Positions 39,655 through 46,482 of a stretch of 52,165 nucleotides of DNA are shown piece after piece. The translations under genes were made by a program, and so were the position numbers. The notes below the pieces were generated by a model that was given only the letters and a program-made list of their open reading frames with translations, was not told where the DNA came from and ran no database searches. Source of the stretch: an uncultured Clostridia bacterium. Its GTDB lineage: Bacteria > Bacillota > Clostridia > Christensenellales > Borkfalkiaceae. Within the stretch, counting starts at the first letter, position 1; every line of letters starts with the position of its first letter. Location of the stretch: the NCBI GenBank assembly GCA_947174415.1, contig CAMWIW010000012.1:1-52165 (forward strand), in the 5' to 3' direction.

Positions 39655-39939
39655 ATGGAAATTCAAACAGAAAAATTTTGCGAAAATTGTAATTATTTTT
39701 GCCAACATTATTTCAAAAGCAACCAAGGTAAGCTTATAAAAGTCTTTGGAGACGGGCACTGTATCAACAACAAACTTACCAAAGCCGTTTCGAGAAAACA
39801 CATTTCGAAATACCTTGCTTGCGAATTTTGGGAAGCCCAAGAGCATAAAATTGACGCACAACGGGAAGGCGTTATCAAAGTTATTTTCGAAATGCGGAAA
39901 ACGCTTAAAGATATTGCTTCCGTTCTACAAGACGATTAA
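39655..39939 (+). CDS. Small cysteine protein of the HTH-paired module, copy C
   Basis: A 94-residue relative of copies A and B: C9-x2-C12, C36 (in DGHCINNK), C56-E-F-W, and the helical tail KIDAQREGVIKVIFEMRKTL then KDIASVLQDD. GHCIN is shared with copy A and MRKTL resembles MRSKL (A) and IRKSL (B). No ribosome binding site is present before the ATG, and the -10 box is close enough for a leaderless mRNA. The stop codon lies within the terminator that follows. Function unknown. Confidence 0.75.
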   Translation: MEIQTEKFCENCNYFCQHYFKSNQGKLIKVFGDGHCINNKLTKAVSRKHISKYLACEFWEAQEHKIDAQREGVIKVIFEMRKTLKDIASVLQDD

Positions 39940-39970
39940 AGCCCGACGGCGCGTTGCGCCGTCGGGCTTT
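39938..39970. terminator. Bidirectional terminator between cysteine gene C and ade
   Basis: AAAGCCCGACGGCGC and GCGCCGTCGGGCTTT form a 15-bp stem with a GTT loop between convergent genes. Confidence 0.85.
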
Positions 39971-39972
39971 AA

Positions 39973-41682
39973 TTATGCGTTAATATCCGTGAACGCGAAT
40001 TTCTCCACGTCGAAAAGCCCCGTATCCAAAAGTTTCAATTTAGGGATAACCGCAAGCGAAGTAAATGCAAGGGACATAAACGCCTCGAACTCCCTTTTAA
40101 CGCCCATTGCGTGGGCGCGCTCGATAAGGGCGCGGCTGTCGCGCTGTAATCCCTCTGCGTCGCGCGAGGACATAAGCCCGCCGATATCAAGAGTCAGGGA
40201 ATGAATTTCTCCGCTGTTTTTATCCACGATAACCATACCTCCGCCTATCTTTTTCAAATGGTTTGCGGCTTTTGCCAAACTTTCGTTATCGTCGCCGAGA
40301 AGTATGATATTGTGCGAGTCGTGCGCGATAGTTATGCCCATTGCGCCGCCCTTGAAGCCGTAGCCTTTAAACAGTCCTTTGCCGATATTGCCCGTCATCT
40401 TGTGGCGTTCCACCACCGCCATTTTCAAAAGGTCAGTTCCCTCGACCTGTGCGTCGCCGTTTTTGCTTTCCACTTCCACGATTTCACAGCCCGTAACAAC
40501 TCCGCCGGGAAGTATCGTCATAGCCTTTGCCTTTTTGCCTTTGAGAGGCAAGACGAAATCGTCGGCTTTCATTTCCTTCAAATGAACCGTGTTTAAAACG
40601 CTTTTGGGAAGGTAACGCTTGGAAGTATCGAAAAGCGGCTTGCCGTCCTTTGCAACTAATTTGCCGTTTTTGAAAACGTACTTTGCATTGAAATTTTTAA
40701 GGTTGTCTACAACCGCCAAGTCGGCAAAGTAGAACGGTGCGATTGCGCCCTTCCACTTCAACCCGTAGCATTCGGCGCAGTTGAGCGTGGCGCAGGTTAC
40801 AGCCGTTACGGGGTCAAGCCCGTTTGCAACGAGCCGTCTTAAAGCGTCGTCTAAATGCCCCTTTTCTTTGAGGTCTGCGGCGTGCCTGTCGTCCGTGCAG
40901 AGTATAAAGCGGCGCATATTTTCCTTTGTTATGAATTTTGCGTTGCCTAAGTTCTGCGTCGAAGAGCCGTGGCGGATATGCACGTACATACCCTTTGAAA
41001 TTTTCTCTTCTATCTCCTCGCCCGTAACACATTCGTGGTCGGTAGATATACCGCCGCAGAGGTAAGCGTTCAAATCGTAACCGTACACGGCGGGCGCGTG
41101 CCCGTCGATAATTTTACCCTCCGCGTGCGCCGCTTCGAGCTTTTTGAGAACGTCGGGGTTACAGCCTAATACTCCGGGGTAGTTCATAAACTCGCCCAAG
41201 CCGAAAATATAGTCGTGTTGTATATGGGTTTCGATATCTTTGCCGTCAAGGATAGCGCCGCTCGTTTCGAACGGAGTTGCGGGTACGCACGACGGAAGTT
41301 GAAGTTTTACGTCCAACGGAACGTTTTCCGAGGCTTTGGAAATATATTCGCAGCCCGCCATACCGCAGACGTTGGTTATCTCGTGCGGGTCGGCGATTAT
41401 CGTCGTAGTGCCGCGAGGAACGATTAAAGAGGCGAATTCTTCGGGGGAAAGCTGAGAGCTTTCGATATGAACGTGCCCGTCGATGTACGACGGAATAACG
41501 GTAAGTCCCGTGCAGTCCACCTCTTCCTTGCCCTCGTATTCGCCCGTGCCGACGATTTTTTCACCGACGACGGCAATATCGCCCTTTCTTATTTTGCCCG
41601 TGAAAACGTCAACAAAGCTTGCGTTTTTTAAAACCAAATCGGCTTTATCTGCGCGCTTTGCAGCGGAGATATATTTTTCTAA
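39973..41682 (-). CDS. ade: Adenine deaminase
   Basis: A 569-residue amidohydrolase converting adenine to hypoxanthine and ammonia in purine salvage. DVFTGKIRKGDIAVVGEKIVG and SYIDGHVHIESS (metal His-x-His) open the barrel. GLGEFMNYPGVL, DHECVTGEEIEEKISKGMYV and CTDDRHAADL follow, and the C-terminal domain has IGGGMVIVDKNSGEIHSLTL and DIGGLMS. This matches AdeC-type enzymes (about 570-600 residues). GAGG lies seven bases before the ATG; an upstream ATG in frame overlaps the terminator and is rejected. It is next to an NCS2 purine permease, which fits uptake followed by deamination. Confidence 0.95.
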   Translation of the reverse strand, partial: LEKYISAAKRADKADLVLKNASFVDVFTGKIRKGDIAVVGEKIVGTGEYEGKEEVDCTGLTVIPSYIDGHVHIESSQLSPEEFASLIVPRGTTTIIADPHEITNVCGMAGCEYISKASENVPLDVKLQLPSCVPATPFETSGAILDGKDIETHIQHDYIFGLGEFMNYPGVLGCNPDVLKKLEAAHAEGKIIDGHAPAVYGYDLNAYLCGGISTDHECVTGEEIEEKISKGMYVHIRHGSSTQNLGNAKFITKENMRRFILCTDDRHAADLKEKGHLDDALRRLVANGLDPVTAVTCATLNCAECYGLKWKGAIAPFYFADLAVVDNLKNFNAKYVFKNGKLVAKDGKPLFDTSKRYLPKSVLNTVHLKEMKADDFVLPLKGKKAKAMTILPGGVVTGCEIVEVESKNGDAQVEGTDLLKMAVVERHKMTGNIGKGLFKGYGFKGGAMGITIAHDSHNIILLGDDNESLAKAANHLKKIGGGMVIVDKNSGEIHSLTLDIGGLMSSRDAEGLQRDSRALIERAHAMGVKREFEAFMSLAFTSLAVIPKLKLLDTGLFDVEKFAFTDINA

Positions 41683-41716
41683 CATAATGTAACCTCGTTT
41701 TTTCTTCATAATAGCA

Positions 41717-41748
41717 CAAAGCCGCCGCTTTTTCAAGCGGCGGCTTTG
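41717..41748 (-). terminator. Hairpin between the purine permease and ade
   Basis: CAAAGCCGCCGCTT and AAGCGGCGGCTTTG form a 14-bp stem. T tracts are poor, so it may only partly separate the two purine genes. Confidence 0.6.
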
Positions 41749-41763
41749 AAATATTTTGGTTCA

Positions 41764-43323
41764 TTAAGTCAAAATGAAAGTTGCAAGGAAAAGAATTCCG
41801 ATAATCCAAGTTGCAATACTGATTTCCTTAACCTTGCCCGTGCAGAGCTTAACGAGGATATAAGCAATAATGCCGATACCGATACCCTTTGAAATGGAGT
41901 AGCCGAGTACCATTACTATAAACGTAAGGAAAGCAACGATAGCTTCGCCCGCGTCTTCCCACTTAACTTTGGTAACCGACGACATCATAAGCACGCCAAC
42001 CCAAATGAGTGCGGTAGCCGTTGCACTTCTGGGAATGAGCTGTGCTATAGGAGAAAGGAACATTGCGATAAGGAAGCAAGCCGCCGTAACGAGAGCCGTA
42101 AAGCCCGTTTTACCGCCCGCGGCAACGCCCGAAGAAGACTCAACGAAAGTCGTAACTGTGGAAGTACCCGCAACAGCGCCAACGCAAGTTGCGATTGAGT
42201 CTGCAAGCATCATTCTGTTCATACGGATAGGAGTGCCGTTTTCGTCCAAAAGGTTGCCCTTTGCGCATGCGCCATACAAAGTGCCGATTGTATCGAACAT
42301 ATCGATCATGCACAGCGAAAGCGCCGTGGTTATAATGAGGACGACTAAAGTACCTGCGTTATGACCGTCGATAGCAAAGTAAGTATCGAAGTTAAAGCCC
42401 TCGTAGAAGACTACGCCGACGGAGTCCTTACCCCAAGCTTTGAACGCGCTGAAAGGGTCTTTAATGGAAATGCTGTCGAATATGCCCTTGCAAACCGTAT
42501 CGCCTGCCGCATAGCCTATAGCTGCGAATATATAATAAAGAATTGCAGAACCGAGAATTCCCCAAAGGATTGCGCCCTTTACGTTCTTTTTAGAAAGAAT
42601 TGCGATTGCAAGAACGCCGATAATCGCAATAAGCGGAGCAATTACGCCGCCCCAAGTCCAACCTTTTGCAAGAACGTTAAACGAAGCGAACTGAACGAGA
42701 GTAGAATCTTCGTTAATGATAACGCCTGCTTGCTGGAAACCAATAAATGCAATAAACAAACCGATACCGACAGGGATAGCATGTCTGACACCGGCGGGGA
42801 TAGCTTCGAAAATCTTCTTTCTTAAACCGGTTGCGGTTAAAAGAAGGAATATCACGCCGTCTAAAAGAGTGAATACCATACAGTTGGCGTAAGAAAGTCC
42901 CGTTCCGCCAAGCACCAGCGTAAAGACTATAAACGCGTTAACGCCCATACCGGAGGCTTGCGCCAAAGGCATTTTCGCAAGGAACGCCATTAAAAGCGTA
43001 CCGGCTACTGCGCCCAACGCCGTCGCAATATAGGACGCGCCGAAAGGGTCTTCTCCGCCGATAACGAGTTCGAACATACCCGCATTGACCATAAGTATAT
43101 AAACCATTGCCATAAAGGTTGTTAAGCCCGCAACGATTTCAACCCTGTACTTAGAGCCGCTCTTGGTTATGCCGAAAAAATTATCGACTTTGCCTAAAAA
43201 GCCTTTGTGGGGGCTTTGGGGTTCAACCGCTACCGTTCCGTCAGCCGCAGGAGCTTCGACAGGCTGTGTCTCTTCCGCTGCAACGGGTTCGGCAACTACT
43301 TCTTCTTTCGTTTCTTCACTCAT
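41764..43323 (-). CDS. NCS2/AzgA-family purine permease
   Basis: A 519-residue membrane transporter for hypoxanthine, guanine or adenine. The core begins FFGITKSGSKYRVEIVAGLT then TFMAMVYILMVNAGMF. It has MASGMGVNAF-type (ASGMGVNAFIVFTLVLGG) and the ATCVGAVAGTSTVTTFVESSSG motif of the AzgA/PbuG branch, with about 12-13 membrane segments. An unusual N-terminal extension of about 45 residues rich in Glu, Pro and Ala (EETKEEVVAEPVAAEETQPV) precedes it. GGAGGA lies before the ATG. The leader contains two small palindromes (43363-43383 and 43384-43399). No purine riboswitch core was seen. Confidence 0.93.
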   Translation of the reverse strand: MSEETKEEVVAEPVAAEETQPVEAPAADGTVAVEPQSPHKGFLGKVDNFFGITKSGSKYRVEIVAGLTTFMAMVYILMVNAGMFELVIGGEDPFGASYIATALGAVAGTLLMAFLAKMPLAQASGMGVNAFIVFTLVLGGTGLSYANCMVFTLLDGVIFLLLTATGLRKKIFEAIPAGVRHAIPVGIGLFIAFIGFQQAGVIINEDSTLVQFASFNVLAKGWTWGGVIAPLIAIIGVLAIAILSKKNVKGAILWGILGSAILYYIFAAIGYAAGDTVCKGIFDSISIKDPFSAFKAWGKDSVGVVFYEGFNFDTYFAIDGHNAGTLVVLIITTALSLCMIDMFDTIGTLYGACAKGNLLDENGTPIRMNRMMLADSIATCVGAVAGTSTVTTFVESSSGVAAGGKTGFTALVTAACFLIAMFLSPIAQLIPRSATATALIWVGVLMMSSVTKVKWEDAGEAIVAFLTFIVMVLGYSISKGIGIGIIAYILVKLCTGKVKEISIATWIIGILFLATFILT

Positions 43324-43438
43324 TGAAGATTCCTCCGTTTTTATTTCTTTTAAGTGTTTTTGTTTGCTGTAACACAGCAAACAGCCCCCGCGGGGGCTAA
43401 AAATTCACTTATATTTCATATTTTATCACACGAAAAAC

Positions 43439-43475
43439 AAAATCGGCAAACGATTGAACGCGGTTTGCCGATTTT
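43439..43475. terminator. Terminator after the metal ATPase operon
   Basis: AAAATCGGCAAAC and GTTTGCCGATTTT are 13-bp perfect arms. On the minus strand TGTTTTTCG follows, closing the arsR-cadA transcript. Confidence 0.75.
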
Positions 43476-43525
43476 TGTCGAAATTTATCCGAATAATTTA
43501 TATAAGATTAAATTATACCAACGTT

Positions 43526-43650
43526 TCAAATAGCAGAGCTGCAAGCAAGACGAGGCGAACTAGCATTGCCGTCGGCGAGTGTACTTTGCCGTACACGACC
43601 CAAGGCCAGCGGAGTTCAACGAAGTATTGCGCCGCAGATTTTGTTATTTA
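43526..43650. repeat. Intergenic structured repeat, copy 2
   Basis: A diverged copy of the element at 35541-35665. It shares GCAAGCAAGACGAG, GAGTGTAC-N6-GTACACGAC, AAGGC and GAAGTATTGCGC in the same order and spacing. The outer arms are imperfect here. Its end overlaps the stop codon of the metal ATPase gene, as copy 1 does with secA. Confidence 0.7.
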
Positions 43651-45968
43651 ATAAGGTTGGTGCGCATTGCGTTCAGCACTGCTATTAGCATAACGCCGAC
43701 GTCCGCCACCACCGCCGCAATAAGCGGGAAAGCGGGTAAGGCTACGCTTAACGCCATAATCGCGACCTTGATTACGAGAGAGCCGACTATGTTTTCCATA
43801 ACGAGCCTGCGCGTGCCCTTCGCTATTCTTCTGCCCTTTGGAAGAAGCCGAAGATTATCCGAAACCAAGACTATATCGCTTGCCTCGATTGCCGCGTCCG
43901 AGCCAACCTTGCCCATAGACACGGCGCAGTCCGCCGCCGTCATAACGGGTGCGTCGTTTATGCCGTCGCCGACGTAAATGAGCTTCCCCTTTTCTTTGAG
44001 TTCAACCGCCCGTTGCAGTTTTTCGTCGGGAAGAAGCTCGGCTTTACAACCGTCCAGAGATAACGCGTCCGCGATAACCTTCGCTCGTTCTTTTCTGTCG
44101 CCCGTCAACATTTCGGTATAGGTAACACCAGATTTTTTCAGCTCACACAACGCCTCTTTCGCGCCGTCCTTGACTTTATCGTCTATTTCGATAACACCCG
44201 TATACTTGCCCGCAAGCGCAACGTAGATTACGGTTGAAAGGCTGACCTTTTCTTCGAACTCGACCCCGTTCTCTTGCAAAAGCTTGCCGTTACCGACCAA
44301 AAGCGTTTCGCCGCCGAGAAAGCATTTAACGCCCTTGCCCGCTACCTCTTCCGCGCCTTGCACCTCGTATCCGGTTTCAACGGTTTTAAACGCCGCCGCC
44401 ACGGGGTGGGAAGAATATTTTTCAGCCGCCGCTGCAAGAGACAAGGTTTTTTCGTCGGTGAAACCGACTATTTCGAAAGCGCCCTCCGTCAGCGTGCCCG
44501 TCTTATCGAACGCCGCAACCGTTGCAAGCGCTAACTCGTCAAGACAAGTAGAGCCTTTGACCAAAACGCCGAATTTTGCGCACCTGCCTATACCGCCGAA
44601 ATACGAAAGCGGCACGGAAATTACGAGAGCGCACGGGCAGGAGATTACGAGGAAGCTTAAAGCGTTGTAAATCCATTCGCGGTAAGTTTCCCATATAAAA
44701 CTTGCGTTAACGGCGCAGATTACCGTAGGAACTATGCCCGCTACTATCACCGCTATAAGACAAACGACGGGCGTGTAGTATTTTGCGAATTTGGTTATGA
44801 ATTTTTCGGGTTTTGACTTTTTAGCCGTGGAATTTTCGACAAGCTCTAAAATCTTGGCAACCGCGGAGTTTTTGTATTCGCGCAAAACCTCAGCTTCGAT
44901 AACGCCCGATAAATTGATACTGCCAGACAAAACCTCGTCCCCCGCCTTTATATCGCGGGGTAGCGGCTCACCGTTAAGGCTTTTCATATCAAGCGCGCTT
45001 TCGCCTTTTTTAACGAGGCAATCCACGGGCACTTTTTCGCCTGCCTTTATAATTATGGTATCGCCCGCGCGCAAGTCCTCGGGGGAAACGGCGCGCTGAA
45101 CGCCGTCAACCAAAAGCGTTGCGCTGTCGCTTTTAAGGTTCATTAAAGTCGAAATGGAATTGCGGGAAGAGCCTACCGCAACGGCTTGAAGAAGTTCACC
45201 AAGCTGATACAGAAGCATAACGGCAACGCCTTCGGCAAAGCCGTCGCCTGCGAAAATGCCCAACAGAATTGCTCCGACCGACGCAACTGTCATTAAAAAG
45301 TTTTCGTCGAAAATTTTGCCCTTTGCGATATTCTTAGCGGTATTGATAAGCACGGGATGTCCCACGGTAAGATAGGCAAGCCCGTATAAAATATAGGTTA
45401 TGATTTCCGCCGCCAAACTGCTTTTTGCCGTGCCCGTTAAGTCTAATACGAGTGCGGGAATAAACAGCACCGCCGCAACGGTAATAAGAATAATATCCTT
45501 TAAGCGTTCCTTAAAGACGCTTTTGCGAACGGGCTTATCGGAAACAATTTTCACGTCCTCGAAGTGGGTTATAGCGTAAATCGCTTTTTCCCTTGCCTCG
45601 GGTGTGGCTGCGTTAAGATTAACGCGCATATTGACGAAGTCTACGGTAGCCGAAACGCCCTCTATTTTGTTTAAATCCTCTTCCAGCTCACGGGCGCAAT
45701 TTGCGCAGCACAGGCCCGTTATATTCAGCTTTTCTCCCGCGGGCGCAACGGCGTTTAACGGTGCGACCTCTTCCACGACCTTTACTTCTTCGAAGTTATT
45801 GCATACGGCTTTTACTTTTTCAAGCGTTGCGCCGTCGCATTCGGCGTAAACCTTTTGCGCCATAAAGTCTACGGTTGCTTCCGTTACGCCCGATATTTTT
45901 AAAATCTCTTCTTCAAGCTCCCGCGCACAAGCGGCGCAATCGAGCCCTGTAATTTTAAAACTATTCAT
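43644..45968 (-). CDS. cadA: P1B-type metal-exporting ATPase, Zn/Cd type
   Basis: A 774-residue heavy-metal pump. Two N-terminal HMA domains carry DCAACA (C11, C14) and CCANCA (near 85-90). Six or more membrane segments follow, with the SCPCALVISVPLSYFGGIG motif, DKTGTLTEGAF, the HP in SSHPVAAA, and GDGINDAPVM. CPC followed by ALVIS rather than ALGLA points to the Zn/Cd/Pb (P1B-2) group, not copper. It overlaps the arsR gene by 8 bases and is probably controlled by it. Confidence 0.92.
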   Translation of the reverse strand: MNSFKITGLDCAACARELEEEILKISGVTEATVDFMAQKVYAECDGATLEKVKAVCNNFEEVKVVEEVAPLNAVAPAGEKLNITGLCCANCARELEEDLNKIEGVSATVDFVNMRVNLNAATPEAREKAIYAITHFEDVKIVSDKPVRKSVFKERLKDIILITVAAVLFIPALVLDLTGTAKSSLAAEIITYILYGLAYLTVGHPVLINTAKNIAKGKIFDENFLMTVASVGAILLGIFAGDGFAEGVAVMLLYQLGELLQAVAVGSSRNSISTLMNLKSDSATLLVDGVQRAVSPEDLRAGDTIIIKAGEKVPVDCLVKKGESALDMKSLNGEPLPRDIKAGDEVLSGSINLSGVIEAEVLREYKNSAVAKILELVENSTAKKSKPEKFITKFAKYYTPVVCLIAVIVAGIVPTVICAVNASFIWETYREWIYNALSFLVISCPCALVISVPLSYFGGIGRCAKFGVLVKGSTCLDELALATVAAFDKTGTLTEGAFEIVGFTDEKTLSLAAAAEKYSSHPVAAAFKTVETGYEVQGAEEVAGKGVKCFLGGETLLVGNGKLLQENGVEFEEKVSLSTVIYVALAGKYTGVIEIDDKVKDGAKEALCELKKSGVTYTEMLTGDRKERAKVIADALSLDGCKAELLPDEKLQRAVELKEKGKLIYVGDGINDAPVMTAADCAVSMGKVGSDAAIEASDIVLVSDNLRLLPKGRRIAKGTRRLVMENIVGSLVIKVAIMALSVALPAFPLIAAVVADVGVMLIAVLNAMRTNLIK

Positions 45969-46314
45969 GGCACTTCAAATGCTCCTTTGCGACCTCTATC
46001 ATTATCATAACGTGAGCGTCCGATACCGAGTAGAGAATTTTCTTCCCCTCTCTGCGGCACTTGACGATTTTGTTGTCTTTAAGGGTTTTAAGCTGATGCG
46101 AAACGGCGCTTTGGTTGCCCCCCACCGCTTCGGTAATGTGCTCTACGCACAGCTCGCCTGCGGACAGCGCCAAAAGAATTTTAAGGCGGGACGGCTCGGA
46201 CAGGGTTTTAAACCTTGCACCCATTTCTTCTATATCCCCGTCGCTTGGCATTACCGAAAGCGCGGCTTTAACGCGCGCCCCGTGCAGCTCTTCTTCGTTT
46301 ACGTGTTTTTCCAT
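45961..46314 (-). CDS. ArsR/SmtB-family metal-sensing repressor
   Basis: A 117-residue winged-helix repressor: LSEPSRLKILLALSAGELCV, HITEAVGGNQSAVSHQLKTL, CRREGKKILYSVSD. The C-terminal helix D-A-H-x10-H-L-K-C-H-E aligns with the alpha5 zinc site of SmtB (Asp, His, His, Glu), with Cys at the last ligand. Zn or Cd sensing is therefore inferred, in agreement with the downstream pump. ELCVEH in alpha3 has only one Cys. An ATATGAAT...ATTCATAT operator lies just upstream. Confidence 0.92.
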   Translation of the reverse strand: MEKHVNEEELHGARVKAALSVMPSDGDIEEMGARFKTLSEPSRLKILLALSAGELCVEHITEAVGGNQSAVSHQLKTLKDNKIVKCRREGKKILYSVSDAHVMIMIEVAKEHLKCHE

Positions 46315-46344
46315 AATATCACCTTTATATTATTGTATGCTTTT

Positions 46345-46364
46345 ATATGAATGAATATTCATAT
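46345..46364. promoter_or_regulatory. SmtB/ArsR-type operator
   Basis: The inverted repeat ATATGAAT-GA-ATATTCATAT lies about 30 bases before the arsR ATG and matches the usual ATGAA/TTCAT half-sites of this family. Confidence 0.75.
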
Positions 46365-46423
46365 GATAATAACATAATAATACAAAGGCTTATACTTGTC
46401 AAGCGTTTGAAAGCAAAAAAAAA

Positions 46424-46449
46424 CCGAGGCGCAAATTTTTGCGCCTCGG
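46424..46449 (-). terminator. Terminator after the large surface protein gene
   Basis: CCGAGGCGCAAA and TTTGCGCCTCGG form a 12-bp stem. On the minus strand a run of nine T residues follows. Confidence 0.88.
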
Positions 46450-46482
46450 CTTGGTTGGATTTGTGATTTTATTTAAATCCTG

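Noticed and set aside
43324-43560. Purine riboswitch before the NCS2 permease
   Set aside because: The conserved three-way-junction bases (TATA...three short stems...TATA) are not there; only small palindromes and a terminator are seen.
35541-43650. The two intergenic repeats as ends of one composite transposon
   Set aside because: They enclose secA, ade and other core genes, are diverged from each other, and encode nothing; they fit a dispersed intergenic element better.
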